DNA from: Halorussus salilacus
GTDB lineage: Archaea; Halobacteriota; Halobacteria; Halobacteriales; Haladaptataceae
NCBI RefSeq assembly: GCF_024138125.1
Contig: NZ_CP099993.1
Coordinates: 1,426,001 to 1,490,000, forward strand
DNA: 64,000 bases
Direction: 5' to 3'
The notes under the pieces were generated by a model. It worked only from the letters and a program-made list of their open reading frames with translations, had not been told where the DNA came from and did not search any database. Position numbers and translations under genes: made by a program. Within the stretch, counting starts at the first letter, position 1. Every line of letters begins with the position of its first letter. This document shows, piece after piece, positions 1 through 8,891 of this stretch.

Positions 1-56
1 ACTCCGACCGCGGGACGGGGAGCGCCGAGGGCGAGGAGAGCGACGAGTCGTTCTAG
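1..56 (+). CDS. C-terminal end of an upstream gene (partial)
   Basis: In the frame with codons starting at position 3, the reading is open from the window edge to a TAG at 54-56. The 17 visible residues are rich in Gly, Ser, Asp and Glu and end DESF, a typical acidic haloarchaeal tail. The start and the family lie outside the window, so no function can be assigned. The next gene begins 53 nt downstream on the same strand, and the A-rich stretch near 74-84 looks like that gene's own promoter. Confidence 0.5.
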   Translation, partial: SDRGTGSAEGEESDESF

Positions 57-109
57 TCGTCCGACGTTCGCGGGACAAACCCTAACGACCTCGGGCGCGA
101 ACCGCCGGT

Positions 110-1084
110 ATGGTTCGCGTCCTCTCGGATTCGGCGGTCGCAGACTGTCTCGCGCTCGACGACCTCCTCCCGGTCGTCCGCGAGGCGTTCGTCAGGCAGG
201 GCCGGGGGGAGGTCGAACGACCCGACCGGCCGCACTTCCCGGTCGGGGCGGGGCTCGACGGACCCGACCCCGCGGGAACCGGACTCGTAATGGCCGCCTA
301 CGTCCACGGCGCGGCCCACTACGCGACGAAGCTGGTCGGGGTCCACGAGGGCAACGCCGAGCGCGGTCTGCCGACCGTCAACGCCCAGATCGCGCTGACC
401 GAGGCCGACACCGGGCTCCCCGCCGCCTACCTGGCGGGCACCCGAATCACCAACGCCCGGACCGGCTGTATCGGCGGGCTGGCGGCGGCCGAACTCGCCG
501 CCGGTCCCGTGACGCTCGGACTCCTCGGCGCTGGCACGCAGGCGCGCTGGCAGGCCCGCGCCGTCGCGGCCGCGACCGACCTCGACTCGATACGGGTCTT
601 CTCGCCGAGCGACTCCAAGCGCGAGTGCGCCGCCGACCTCCGGGCGGAGCTGGGAGTCGCCGCAAGCGCGGTCGACTCGCCGGAGGACGCCGTCTCGGGC
701 GCGAACGTGGTGGTCACCGCGACCACGAGCACCGAACCGGTCTTTCCCGGGTCGGCGCTCGACCCCGGAACGCTCGTCGTGGCGGTCGGGGCCTACACCG
801 CCGAGATGCGGGAACTCGACCACACCACCTTCGACCGGGCGAGCCGCGTCTTCGCCGACGTGCCCGAGGAGGTCGCCGAAATCGGCGACCTCCTCGGGGC
901 CGAGGTCGACGCCGACGAACTGGTGTCGCTGTCGAGCGTCTTGGAGGGGGACGCGGGGAGAAGCTCCGCCGAGGAGATTCTGATCGTCGAGAGCGTGGGG
1001 TCGGCGGTGCTGGACGCCGCGGCGGCCGAACACGTCTTCGAGCGAGCAGAGGAACGGGGAATCGGGACCGAGGTGTCGCTGTAG
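110..1084 (+). CDS. Ornithine cyclodeaminase / mu-crystallin family protein
   Basis: A 324-residue protein of normal length for the ornithine cyclodeaminase/mu-crystallin family, NAD(P)-dependent enzymes that include ornithine cyclodeaminase and archaeal alanine dehydrogenase. The family pattern is visible: a Lys in ATKLVGVHEGN (about residue 74), the TRITNARTG stretch (111-119), and a Rossmann glycine motif GAGTQARW (140-147) followed by variable but well-formed alpha/beta sequence. The substrate cannot be read from the sequence; deamination or cyclisation of a small amino acid, or ketimine reduction, are all possible. The ATG at 110 has an A/T-rich box about 28 nt upstream, consistent with a near-leaderless haloarchaeal transcript. 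The convergent MATE gene starts its 3' end only 7 bp away, so the two are not co-transcribed. Confidence 0.85.
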   Translation: MVRVLSDSAVADCLALDDLLPVVREAFVRQGRGEVERPDRPHFPVGAGLDGPDPAGTGLVMAAYVHGAAHYATKLVGVHEGNAERGLPTVNAQIALTEADTGLPAAYLAGTRITNARTGCIGGLAAAELAAGPVTLGLLGAGTQARWQARAVAAATDLDSIRVFSPSDSKRECAADLRAELGVAASAVDSPEDAVSGANVVVTATTSTEPVFPGSALDPGTLVVAVGAYTAEMRELDHTTFDRASRVFADVPEEVAEIGDLLGAEVDADELVSLSSVLEGDAGRSSAEEILIVESVGSAVLDAAAAEHVFERAEERGIGTEVSL

Positions 1085-1091
1085 TCGGCGG

Positions 1092-2552
1092 TCACTTCCC
1101 CTCGGACGCGCCGGGGTCGGGTTCGGCGGTCGACTCACCGGCCCCTGCCGGTGAGTCGGCCCCCTCGTCGATGACCGTCTCCTTCCACGTCCCGCGGGTG
1201 AACCACGCCACGGCCGCGATAGCGCCGAGAATGTTGCCAAGCGCCATCCCGACCCAGATGCCGGTCGGTCCCCAGTCGGCGACGAACGCCAGATAGAGGA
1301 CCGCGGGGACGCGGCCGATCCACAGCGCGACCATCGAGAACGCCATCGCGGTCTTGGTGTTGCCCGCGCCGCGGTAGGCCCCGAGCATCACCTGCAGGAC
1401 CGCCATGAACCCGAACTCGACCGAGCGGATGCGGAGGTACTCCGCGCCGTGCTCGATGGTCCGAGCGGCGGCGTCGGTCCCCGTCGCCATGAACACCGAG
1501 ACGATGGGTTCGGGGAACAGCGCGGCGACGACCGCGACGCCGACCATCACGCTCGCGCCGACCTTGGTGGCGAGCCACACCGCGCGCTCGGCGCGGTCGG
1601 CCTTGTGCGCGCCGAGGTTCTGTCCGACCATCGTGTTGGTGGCCCGGCCGAGTCCCATCGCGGGCAGGAACACGAGCGACGCGAGCCGGTTCCCGAGTCC
1701 GTACGCCGAGACGACCGGCGGCGCGAACTGGACCACCATCGCGGTCAGGGTTATCATCGCGAGCGCGCTCATCGACTGCTCGATGGTCGAGGGGACGCCG
1801 ATGCGGACGATGTCCCGGATGTACCCGAGGTCGGGGACGAGGTATCCCACCCGCACGTCGGGTCCGGCGCGGGCGACGAACAGGACGTAAAAGCCCAGCA
1901 GGCTGGCGACGCCCCGCGAGAAGATAGTCGCCAGCGCCGCGCCCTCGATGCCCATGTGGGGGAACGGTCCCCAGCCGAAGATGAGGAAGGGGTCGAGCAC
2001 GACGTTGAGCGCGACGCTCACCAGCATCACGCGCATCGGGGTCCGGGTGTCGCCGTAGCCTCTCATCAGCGCCGAGAACACGAAGAAGCCGAACAGGAAC
2101 GGCAGACCGAGGAAGAACACCTCCATGTAGTCGGCCGCGAGCGGGATGACCTGCACCGTGGTCTGACCCTGACTCGGGAGCGCCGAGAGCATCGGCTCGG
2201 TGGCGACGTAGCCGAGGGCGCTCAACAGGACCGCGAGGACCGTGACGAACATCAGAATCTGGCCCGCGACCATCCCCGCCGAGCCCTCGCTCTTCGCGCC
2301 GGTGTACTGGGCGACCAAAATGGCCCCCGCGGTGGTGAACCCGCCCGCGATGGAGATGAGCAGGAAGATGAGCGGAAACGCGAGGCTGATGGCTCCGACC
2401 GCGTCGGCCGACAGCCGACCCAGCCAGAACGTGTCGGCGATGTTGTACGCGACCTGCAGGAGCTGGATGATCACGATGGGCCACGCCAGCCGGAACATCG
2501 GTCGGACCAACCCGCCTTCGGTTATCGAGTCGTCGGGGGTCGCGGGGTCCAT
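1092..2552 (-). CDS. MATE family efflux transporter
   Basis: A 486-residue multidrug and toxic-compound extrusion (MATE) family membrane protein, predicted to export small organic compounds or drugs in exchange for Na+ or H+ at the cytoplasmic membrane. About twelve hydrophobic segments run from residue 20 to 450 as two homologous halves. The N-terminal half shows the family pattern LAWPIVIIQLLQ and NIADTFWLGRLS, and the second half contains GLGNRLASLVFLPAMGLGRAT. The C-terminus is a short acidic, Pro/Gly-rich tail of about 30 residues, which is common in haloarchaea and probably cytoplasmic. The ATG at 2552 gives the first transmembrane helix its normal position. The gene stands alone: the next feature upstream is a tRNA on the same strand about 190 bp away. 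The substrate is unknown. Confidence 0.9.
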   Translation of the reverse strand: MDPATPDDSITEGGLVRPMFRLAWPIVIIQLLQVAYNIADTFWLGRLSADAVGAISLAFPLIFLLISIAGGFTTAGAILVAQYTGAKSEGSAGMVAGQILMFVTVLAVLLSALGYVATEPMLSALPSQGQTTVQVIPLAADYMEVFFLGLPFLFGFFVFSALMRGYGDTRTPMRVMLVSVALNVVLDPFLIFGWGPFPHMGIEGAALATIFSRGVASLLGFYVLFVARAGPDVRVGYLVPDLGYIRDIVRIGVPSTIEQSMSALAMITLTAMVVQFAPPVVSAYGLGNRLASLVFLPAMGLGRATNTMVGQNLGAHKADRAERAVWLATKVGASVMVGVAVVAALFPEPIVSVFMATGTDAAARTIEHGAEYLRIRSVEFGFMAVLQVMLGAYRGAGNTKTAMAFSMVALWIGRVPAVLYLAFVADWGPTGIWVGMALGNILGAIAAVAWFTRGTWKETVIDEGADSPAGAGESTAEPDPGASEGK

Positions 2553-2740
2553 TGTGTTTCGAAACGAAGGGAATTGATTTGAAGATTGTGTGTTCGAGGG
2601 AGGACGAGTCGCTACTCATCGGTAAATCGTCGACGAGATGCTAAATATGTCTTTGAATATTGGTACCATAGCGCAAGAGGGGCCGTCCAATTCGGCGGGA
2701 CGCGAGTAACGGAACTGCTACGGGTCGCTCGCGGAAATCA

Positions 2741-2813
2741 CGGGCGGCATGGGATTTGAACCCATGACCTCTTGGTCCGGAACCAAGCGTTCTGTCCGCT
2801 GAACTAGCCGCCC
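2741..2813 (-). tRNA. tRNA-Arg (anticodon CCG)
   Basis: The reverse complement folds as a complete cloverleaf. The acceptor arms GGGCGGC and GCCGCCC pair over all 7 bp. The D-arm stem is GTTC/GAAC, the anticodon stem CTTGG/CCAAG carries the loop TTCCGGA, and the T-arm is ATGGG TTCAAAT CCCAT. The loop places CCG at positions 34-36, so it decodes CGG (Arg). The discriminator is G. There is no intron and no encoded CCA. CGG is a frequent codon in this G+C-rich window, so the gene should be needed. Confidence 0.95.
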
Positions 2814-2907
2814 TCACTCGTTCGTACTCGACTCGCGGGCTTAACCCTTGTGAAACGCGCAACCCATCGCCCGTCGGCGAGTTCATGTTACGAGGCGAAG
2901 TCCCGAG

Positions 2908-3033
2908 GGTGCGACGTTCGCCGACCGCCCCGGGATGGAGGAGGTGGGCGACATCCTCCACGAGAACCTCGAAGACGGAGAGGAGACGCTGGAGCGACTG
3001 AAAGGCCTCACCGAGAGCTACGATTACGAATAG
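2908..3033 (+). pseudogene. Remnant of a DUF892 (YciE/YciF ferritin-like) gene
   Basis: An open stretch ending in TAG at 3031-3033 reads as a short, coherent helical segment. From 2935 it runs MEEVGDILHENL and then an acidic helix ending LKGLTESYDYE. From memory this resembles the C-terminal helix of DUF892 (YciE/YciF) ferritin-like proteins, which end in a similar DLLEETL...LEKL pattern. The preceding 9 codons in the same frame could still be homologous; further upstream the frame loses any resemblance. At 32 codons from the internal ATG it is far shorter than the 150-170 residue family. I infer a 3' fragment left by a deletion, lying immediately beside tRNA-Arg. It could instead be a tiny functional gene, but no promoter-like TATA is seen. 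Confidence 0.4.
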
Positions 3034-3136
3034 ACCGCGGCGGACTGAAGCAACACGTCTCCGGACTATTTTCGCGTCGCTAATCGCTCTTTTGTCGATA
3101 TATTTTTATAGTTTAGATTTTTCAGGATTCATATCG

Positions 3137-3592
3137 ATGGAACGACATCCCACACCGAACGTCGACGAGTACGCTGGCGTTCTCGACAATCGAATAGAAG
3201 CGCTGCTGATAGACGGACTGCTGGTCGCGCTCGTCGCGGGCGCTCTCGGTTACGTCGGGGGGACGCTCGCGGTGGACGGACCGCTGGGCGGTCTCGGCGG
3301 TGCGATCCTCGCGCTCCAGTTCGGGACACCCATCGGACTCATCGTCTATCACACGGCGTTCGAGGGCTACTACGGCCAAACGGTCGGCAAGCGTCTCCGG
3401 GGCATCGTGGTCGTGAAGCGGGACGGTTCTCCCGTCACATGGACCGCCGCCGTCATCCGGAACTTCCTCCGCATCGTGGACATGCTCCCGATTTTCTACA
3501 TCGTCGGCGTCGTCGTCGCGTACGTCACCGACGACCGCCAGCGCGTCGGCGACCTCGCTGGCCGGACGGTCGTCGTCCACACGCAGAACTGA
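3137..3592 (+). CDS. RDD family membrane protein
   Basis: A 151-residue RDD-family protein. Members have two or three transmembrane helices and are often linked to transport or stress, but lack a general function. The hallmark is visible: a first helix beginning after LDNRIEALLIDGLLVALV (an R and a D spaced as in RDD proteins), a second hydrophobic segment LALQFGTPIGLIVYHTAF, then GQTVGKRLRGIVVVKRDG, a third helix after RNFLRIVDMLPIFYIVG, and the closing DDRQRVGDLAGRTVVV. I chose the ATG at 3137 rather than the in-frame start at 3092, because a strong A/T box (TTTTTATA, 3102-3109) lies 28 nt upstream, as expected for a leaderless transcript. It has no obvious operon partner. Confidence 0.88.
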   Translation: MERHPTPNVDEYAGVLDNRIEALLIDGLLVALVAGALGYVGGTLAVDGPLGGLGGAILALQFGTPIGLIVYHTAFEGYYGQTVGKRLRGIVVVKRDGSPVTWTAAVIRNFLRIVDMLPIFYIVGVVVAYVTDDRQRVGDLAGRTVVVHTQN

Positions 3593-3755
3593 GAGCGTAG
3601 CCGACTCGGTCGGATTCTCACTGCCCGCGGACTCGGCAGTGACTCCCGAAGTAGCGCGAACGGAGCCATCGCCGAGAATCGCCGTCGGTGTCACTACCGG
3701 AGTAGCTTCACGGAAAAACGCACTCTACACCGCCGTCAGGCGGCGTCGTACGCAA

Positions 3756-3950
3756 TTAGACTCGCGTGACGTTCGTCGCGCGCGGACCCTTGGGGGCCTG
3801 TTCGATACTAAACTCTACGTCCGTTCCCTCTTCGAGGTCCGGGCCGCCGACATCTTCCATGTGGAAGAACACGTCGTCGTCCTCGTCGTCCGTCGAGATG
3901 AAACCGTAGCCGCCTGTGTCGTTGAAGAAATCAACGTTACCTTCTGCCAT
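3756..3950 (-). CDS. cspA: Cold-shock domain protein
   Basis: A 64-residue single cold-shock-domain protein, an OB-fold that binds single-stranded RNA/DNA and is thought to melt secondary structure. The RNP1-like motif GGYGFIST (residues 13-20) and RNP2-like DDVFFHMEDV (26-35) are present, with the ending KGPRATNVTRV characteristic of the family. The start at 3950 gives the canonical MAEGNVDFFNDTGGYGF opening; the open frame extends further upstream but without homology. A GCTTATCC box at about 3981-3988 lies roughly 33 nt upstream of the start, consistent with a TATA element. Haloarchaeal genomes usually carry several such genes, so the number in the symbol should not be over-read. Confidence 0.93.
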   Translation of the reverse strand: MAEGNVDFFNDTGGYGFISTDDEDDDVFFHMEDVGGPDLEEGTDVEFSIEQAPKGPRATNVTRV

Positions 3951-4298
3951 TGCGAATAGACAGATGTCCGTTACACGGATAAGCCTTTGCAATTTGTTAT
4001 CCGAAATCGGATTTTGGTGGTCAAACGTCCTTGTAAGACAGGGAAAAGTATTCAAATGTGTCCGGTTGGTCGCGTCGATAGCGAATCGTAGCTAGATTCG
4101 TCGGTTTTCTCCGAGAGTCTGTCCGTATCGGCAGTTGCCAGCAGAGGAGACTTGCTCACCGCGATGGCGGTCGATTGCACTGCGGCGAGCACCGCGTAGC
4201 GTGTGCTCGCCGCAGTACTCGGCGCGAAATACGGTGGTTCGGGCGAATTCTCACCGGAGCGACGGTCCTGTCGCTCACGGATTGCTCGCGGCAGGAAG
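3951..4298. other. Intergenic: cspA promoter and a long hairpin
   Basis: Between cspA and tRNA-Val I see no credible protein gene. The first 60 bp carry the cspA promoter. The middle contains a perfect inverted repeat (listed separately at 4179-4216). The rest is G+C-rich without coding bias. Confidence 0.5.
4179..4216. repeat. Perfect 14-bp inverted repeat, 10-nt loop
   Basis: Arm 4179-4192 (ACTGCGGCGAGCAC) is exactly complementary to arm 4203-4216. The 10-nt spacer contains a further CGC/GCG that could add 3 bp. It lies about 80 bp downstream of the tRNA-Val 3' end, so it could act in tRNA transcript termination or processing; this is inference. Confidence 0.8.
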
Positions 4299-4372
4299 TG
4301 GGTTCGGGCGGATTCGAACCACCGACTTCGGCCTTGTAAAGGCCGCGTCATAACCAACTAGACCACGAACCC
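4299..4372 (-). tRNA. tRNA-Val (anticodon TAC)
   Basis: The reverse complement folds as a cloverleaf. Acceptor arms GGGTTCG/CGAACCC pair completely with discriminator A. The anticodon stem CGGCC/GGCCG holds the loop TTTACAA, giving anticodon TAC (Val), and the T-arm CGGTGG TTCGAATC region is canonical with TTCGAAT. No intron and no encoded CCA. It would read GTA/GTG codons. Confidence 0.95.
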
Positions 4373-4464
4373 GGTATCGAAACCAAGCCGCTCGCCGGAA
4401 ATAACTGTTACCTTCTCGGGTCGCATCCGTAACCCCTACCACACCCGCCCTCGACCACTCACGC

Positions 4465-4734
4465 ATGGACGAACGCGTCGAGGCGCTCGTCGAGCAGGAC
4501 GGTTGGCAAGCCGAGGGGTTCGCGGCCCGCGTCCATTACAAGGGCGGAGACGACTACTACAGCATCGAGTACTACGCTCCGAGCGACTGCGTGATCTACT
4601 GGAAGGTGAAAGGCGACGGTGAGACCGCGGTGCCAGTCGGCCGCGACACCGTCCCCGGCCCGCTTCGGGACCGGATACGGCAGGATTTGGTCGAAGCCGA
4701 CATCGACCCCGAGATAGAGTCCCGGTCGCTGTAG
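4465..4734 (+). CDS. Conserved hypothetical small acidic protein
   Basis: An 89-residue soluble protein with good haloarchaeal codon use. It contains an aromatic-rich central beta stretch (YYSIEYYAPSDCVIYWKVKGDG) and an acidic C-terminal helix (PLRDRIRQDLVEADIDPEIE). I do not recognise an experimentally characterised family. There is no signal peptide, membrane helix or metal-binding motif. The ATG at 4465 follows tRNA-Val by about 90 bp and has no better alternative. The gene is followed by 165 bp of upstream region of the ABC exporter, so it is probably transcribed alone. Confidence 0.75.
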   Translation: MDERVEALVEQDGWQAEGFAARVHYKGGDDYYSIEYYAPSDCVIYWKVKGDGETAVPVGRDTVPGPLRDRIRQDLVEADIDPEIESRSL

Positions 4735-4899
4735 CGCTACAGTCGAACGCTTTTCCCGTGCCACTCACCCCCAAACAGCCGGTAGCGATAAGTCCGACCT
4801 CTCCGTCTTTTCTCCCCCGGTGTCGAGCATCGAGGGAGTTACCAGAGTGTTTCGATTCGAAGGAAACATTTTCAAACGGCGAACCATTTCGGAGTGATA

Positions 4900-6858
<1,959 letters not shown>

Positions 6859-6931
6859 GCGGCCTCACCGACGGCTGACCGACGCCACCGACGACGCCGA
6901 CTGCTGGCCCACGGGTGGCGCGGTCGAGGTA

Positions 6932-6966
6932 CGGTCGGGGCGCGCGCCGTGCGCGCGCCCCGACCG
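6932..6966. repeat. Perfect 16-bp inverted repeat, 3-nt loop
   Basis: Arm 6932-6947 pairs perfectly with 6951-6966 around the loop CGT; the arms are almost entirely G+C. It sits between the convergent ends of the ABC exporter and the disrupted low-complexity gene, so a role as a two-way terminator or mRNA end protector is plausible but inferred. Confidence 0.85.
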
Positions 6967-7006
6967 CACCGCGAGAGCGACCGGGCCGCGTTCACCGCCC
7001 TGCGGA

Positions 7007-7897
7007 CTACTTCCGCCGGTATCGGTCGCCGCTCTTGTCCACCTGGAACCGGCGTTGCTGGTCGAACTCGCGGTCCATCTGGCGCTCGTACTCGCGCTGG
7101 CCGCGCTCGCTCTCGCTCGACTGACGGCGACCCCGGTTCCAGTCGCGCGGGCCGCCGTACCGCGGGGGCTCGTCTCGCCAACCGTCGTCGGCCTCGACGC
7201 CTTCGTCCTCCCGGTCGGCCCCCCAGTTCGCGTCGTCCCCCCACTCCGAGGGCTCCCGTAGCGGTCGGGTCCGCTTGGGCGGGGCTTCGGACTCCGGCCC
7301 GAGCGTCGCTCGGGCCGGAGTCCGGGCGGAGGCGTTCCGGTCGAGTTCCCGGGCGTTCGGGCGAGTCGGCCGACTTCCGTGGCGGTTCCCCTTCCGGGGG
7401 TTCCGCTCCCTGCTCTCGACGCGAGGTCTGGTCCGGCGGTTGCTCCGCCGGGGGAGACTCAGGGTGGCGCTCCGAGTCAGGCGGTCTGCCCTGCCCTAGA
7501 GCGTCCTGCGGCGGCGGGGATTCGTCCGACCCCTGCGGCGGTGCGCCCGACCCTCGGTCCGGTCGGTCGGGCGCTCGGGCATTCGGCGGTCGGGAGCCGT
7601 ATCGACGCCCGGCCCGCTGGCCCGGCGGCCGACCCCCGAGCCGTACCGGCGGCCCGTCGGCGGGCGCTCGCCTCCGCCCGCGCTCCCGGCCGGGTGGTTC
7701 GTTTCGCTCTCTCGCCACGACCGACCTCGCGCGTCGGCGTCCTCCCGGCCGCCGTTCCTGTAGGTCCGGTCGTCGGCCACAGCGCCGGGACCGGGCGCGG
7801 ATTCGCCCTCGCTCTCGTCTCCAGACTCGCGCTGGCTCTCGTTGCCCGAATCGCCCTGCCGTCGCTCCTCGTCGGTGTCTCGGTCGTCGCTCGCCAT
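7007..7897 (-). pseudogene. Frame-disrupted low-complexity acidic/Pro-rich gene
   Basis: The start at 7897 looks genuine. A TTTATGC box lies 28 nt upstream and the reading opens MASDDRDTDEERRQ, a typical acidic haloarchaeal N-terminus. That frame meets TAG at 7496-7498. Beyond it the same frame is open from 7493 down to TAG at 7007-7009 and ends in convincing protein (SEWGDDANWGAD near 7214-7249; EYERQMDREFDQQRRF near the end). Between about 7560 and 7290, however, a different frame looks more coding (GSDESPPPQ, DSERHPESPPAEQPPDQ). I infer two compensating frameshifts inside a disordered linker, leaving the present gene with a 133-codon truncated product. A sequencing indel in this G+C-rich repeat-like stretch is the main alternative. 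No recognisable domain; highly charged and presumably unstructured. Confidence 0.5.
7290..7322. repeat. Near-perfect palindrome, 16-bp arms, 1-nt centre
   Basis: Arms 7290-7305 and 7307-7322 are exact reverse complements around a single T at 7306. It lies inside the disrupted gene, close to where the coding signal switches frame, so it may mark the site of a template-switching or insertion event. Confidence 0.85.
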
Positions 7898-7980
7898 GCG
7901 CGGGAGTTGACCGATTCGACGCATAAACCGAACCGACCGTTCACACCGTTCCGGCGACCCCGGGCGGATTCAACGCGGCG

Positions 7981-8865
7981 TTACCTCCCTCCGGGCGAGG
8001 CCGTCTCGGGGTCGCGCCGGAGGAACGCGACGCCGTAGGCGGAGAGCCACGACAGCACCGCCCGGACCCCCTCGGGGTCGGCGACCCGATAGGGCGCGTC
8101 GGTCGCGGGGTCGTCGCCGACCTTGACGCCCAGACCACGGTCGGTGAGGACGCCGAACGCCGCCTCGTCGGTGGTGTCGTCGCCGACGTAGACGGGAAGC
8201 CACCGCTCGTCGTCGGGGACGAGTCGGGCGGCGAGCCATCCGACCGCCTCGCCCTTGTCCCACTCGACCGCGGGCCGGAGTTCGAGCACGTCCTTGCCGG
8301 TGGTCAGGCGCACCTCGTCGCGGTCGGCCGCCAGCGTCTCGACCGCTCGCTCGACCGCGGGCACGTCCTCGTCGGCGACGAGTCGATGATGGACCGTCGC
8401 GGAGACGCCCTTGTCCTCGACGATGACGCCGTCCACGTCGGCGAGTCGCTCGCCGAGTCGGTCGCAGAGCGCCGAGATGGTCTCCTCGACCTCGCGGGCG
8501 GTCGGGTGGACCTCGGACTCCTCGCCGGTGCGCAACTCCAGTCCGTGGTTGCCCGCGTACGAGATATCGGAGAGGCCGACTCGCTCGCGCACGTCGGCCA
8601 GTTCGCGACCGCTGACGACCGCGACCTCCGCGTCGGGAAGGTCGGCCAGCGCGGAGACGACCTCGCGGGTCTCCTCGGGCAGGGTCGCCTCGTCCGGTCG
8701 GCGCTCGATGTCGGCGAGGGTGCCGTCGAAGTCGAGTGCGACCAGCAGGCCGTCGTGGGCGAGGAGCTCCTCGACCAGCGCGTAGAGGTGGTCGCGTATC
8801 GGCGGCGGAGCCTCGGACTCGGCGGTGGGTCGAGTCTCGGACCGTTCGGTGGGCCGGTCGGTCAT
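7981..8865 (-). CDS. otsB: Trehalose-6-phosphate phosphatase
   Basis: A 294-residue HAD-superfamily phosphatase that dephosphorylates trehalose-6-phosphate to trehalose, the second step of the OtsAB pathway making a compatible solute. Motif I is DFDGT (Asp45 nucleophile and Asp47), motif II is near VVSGRELADV, and the C-terminal metal motif GDDTTDEAAF is intact. The N-terminal 25 residues are an acidic Pro/Thr-rich extension. The start ATG at 8865 is 26 bp downstream of the otsA stop on the same strand, so the two form an operon. Length and motif order match the family, and the genomic pairing with otsA makes the assignment firm. Confidence 0.93.
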   Translation of the reverse strand: MTDRPTERSETRPTAESEAPPPIRDHLYALVEELLAHDGLLVALDFDGTLADIERRPDEATLPEETREVVSALADLPDAEVAVVSGRELADVRERVGLSDISYAGNHGLELRTGEESEVHPTAREVEETISALCDRLGERLADVDGVIVEDKGVSATVHHRLVADEDVPAVERAVETLAADRDEVRLTTGKDVLELRPAVEWDKGEAVGWLAARLVPDDERWLPVYVGDDTTDEAAFGVLTDRGLGVKVGDDPATDAPYRVADPEGVRAVLSWLSAYGVAFLRRDPETASPGGR

Positions 8866-8891
8866 GATGGGTGGATGGTCGAATCGATTCC

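Noticed and set aside
1405-2582. Long open frames opposite the MATE gene
   Set aside because: They are antisense shadows produced by high G+C third positions; composition is Arg/His/Asp-rich with no domain.
2741-2813. Integrated element using tRNA-Arg as attachment site
   Set aside because: No integrase gene and no second copy of the tRNA 3' end within the window.
2850-3083. 77-codon Arg-rich frame overlapping the DUF892-like remnant
   Set aside because: Composition is that of an out-of-frame G+C-rich shadow; the coherent helical peptide is in another frame.
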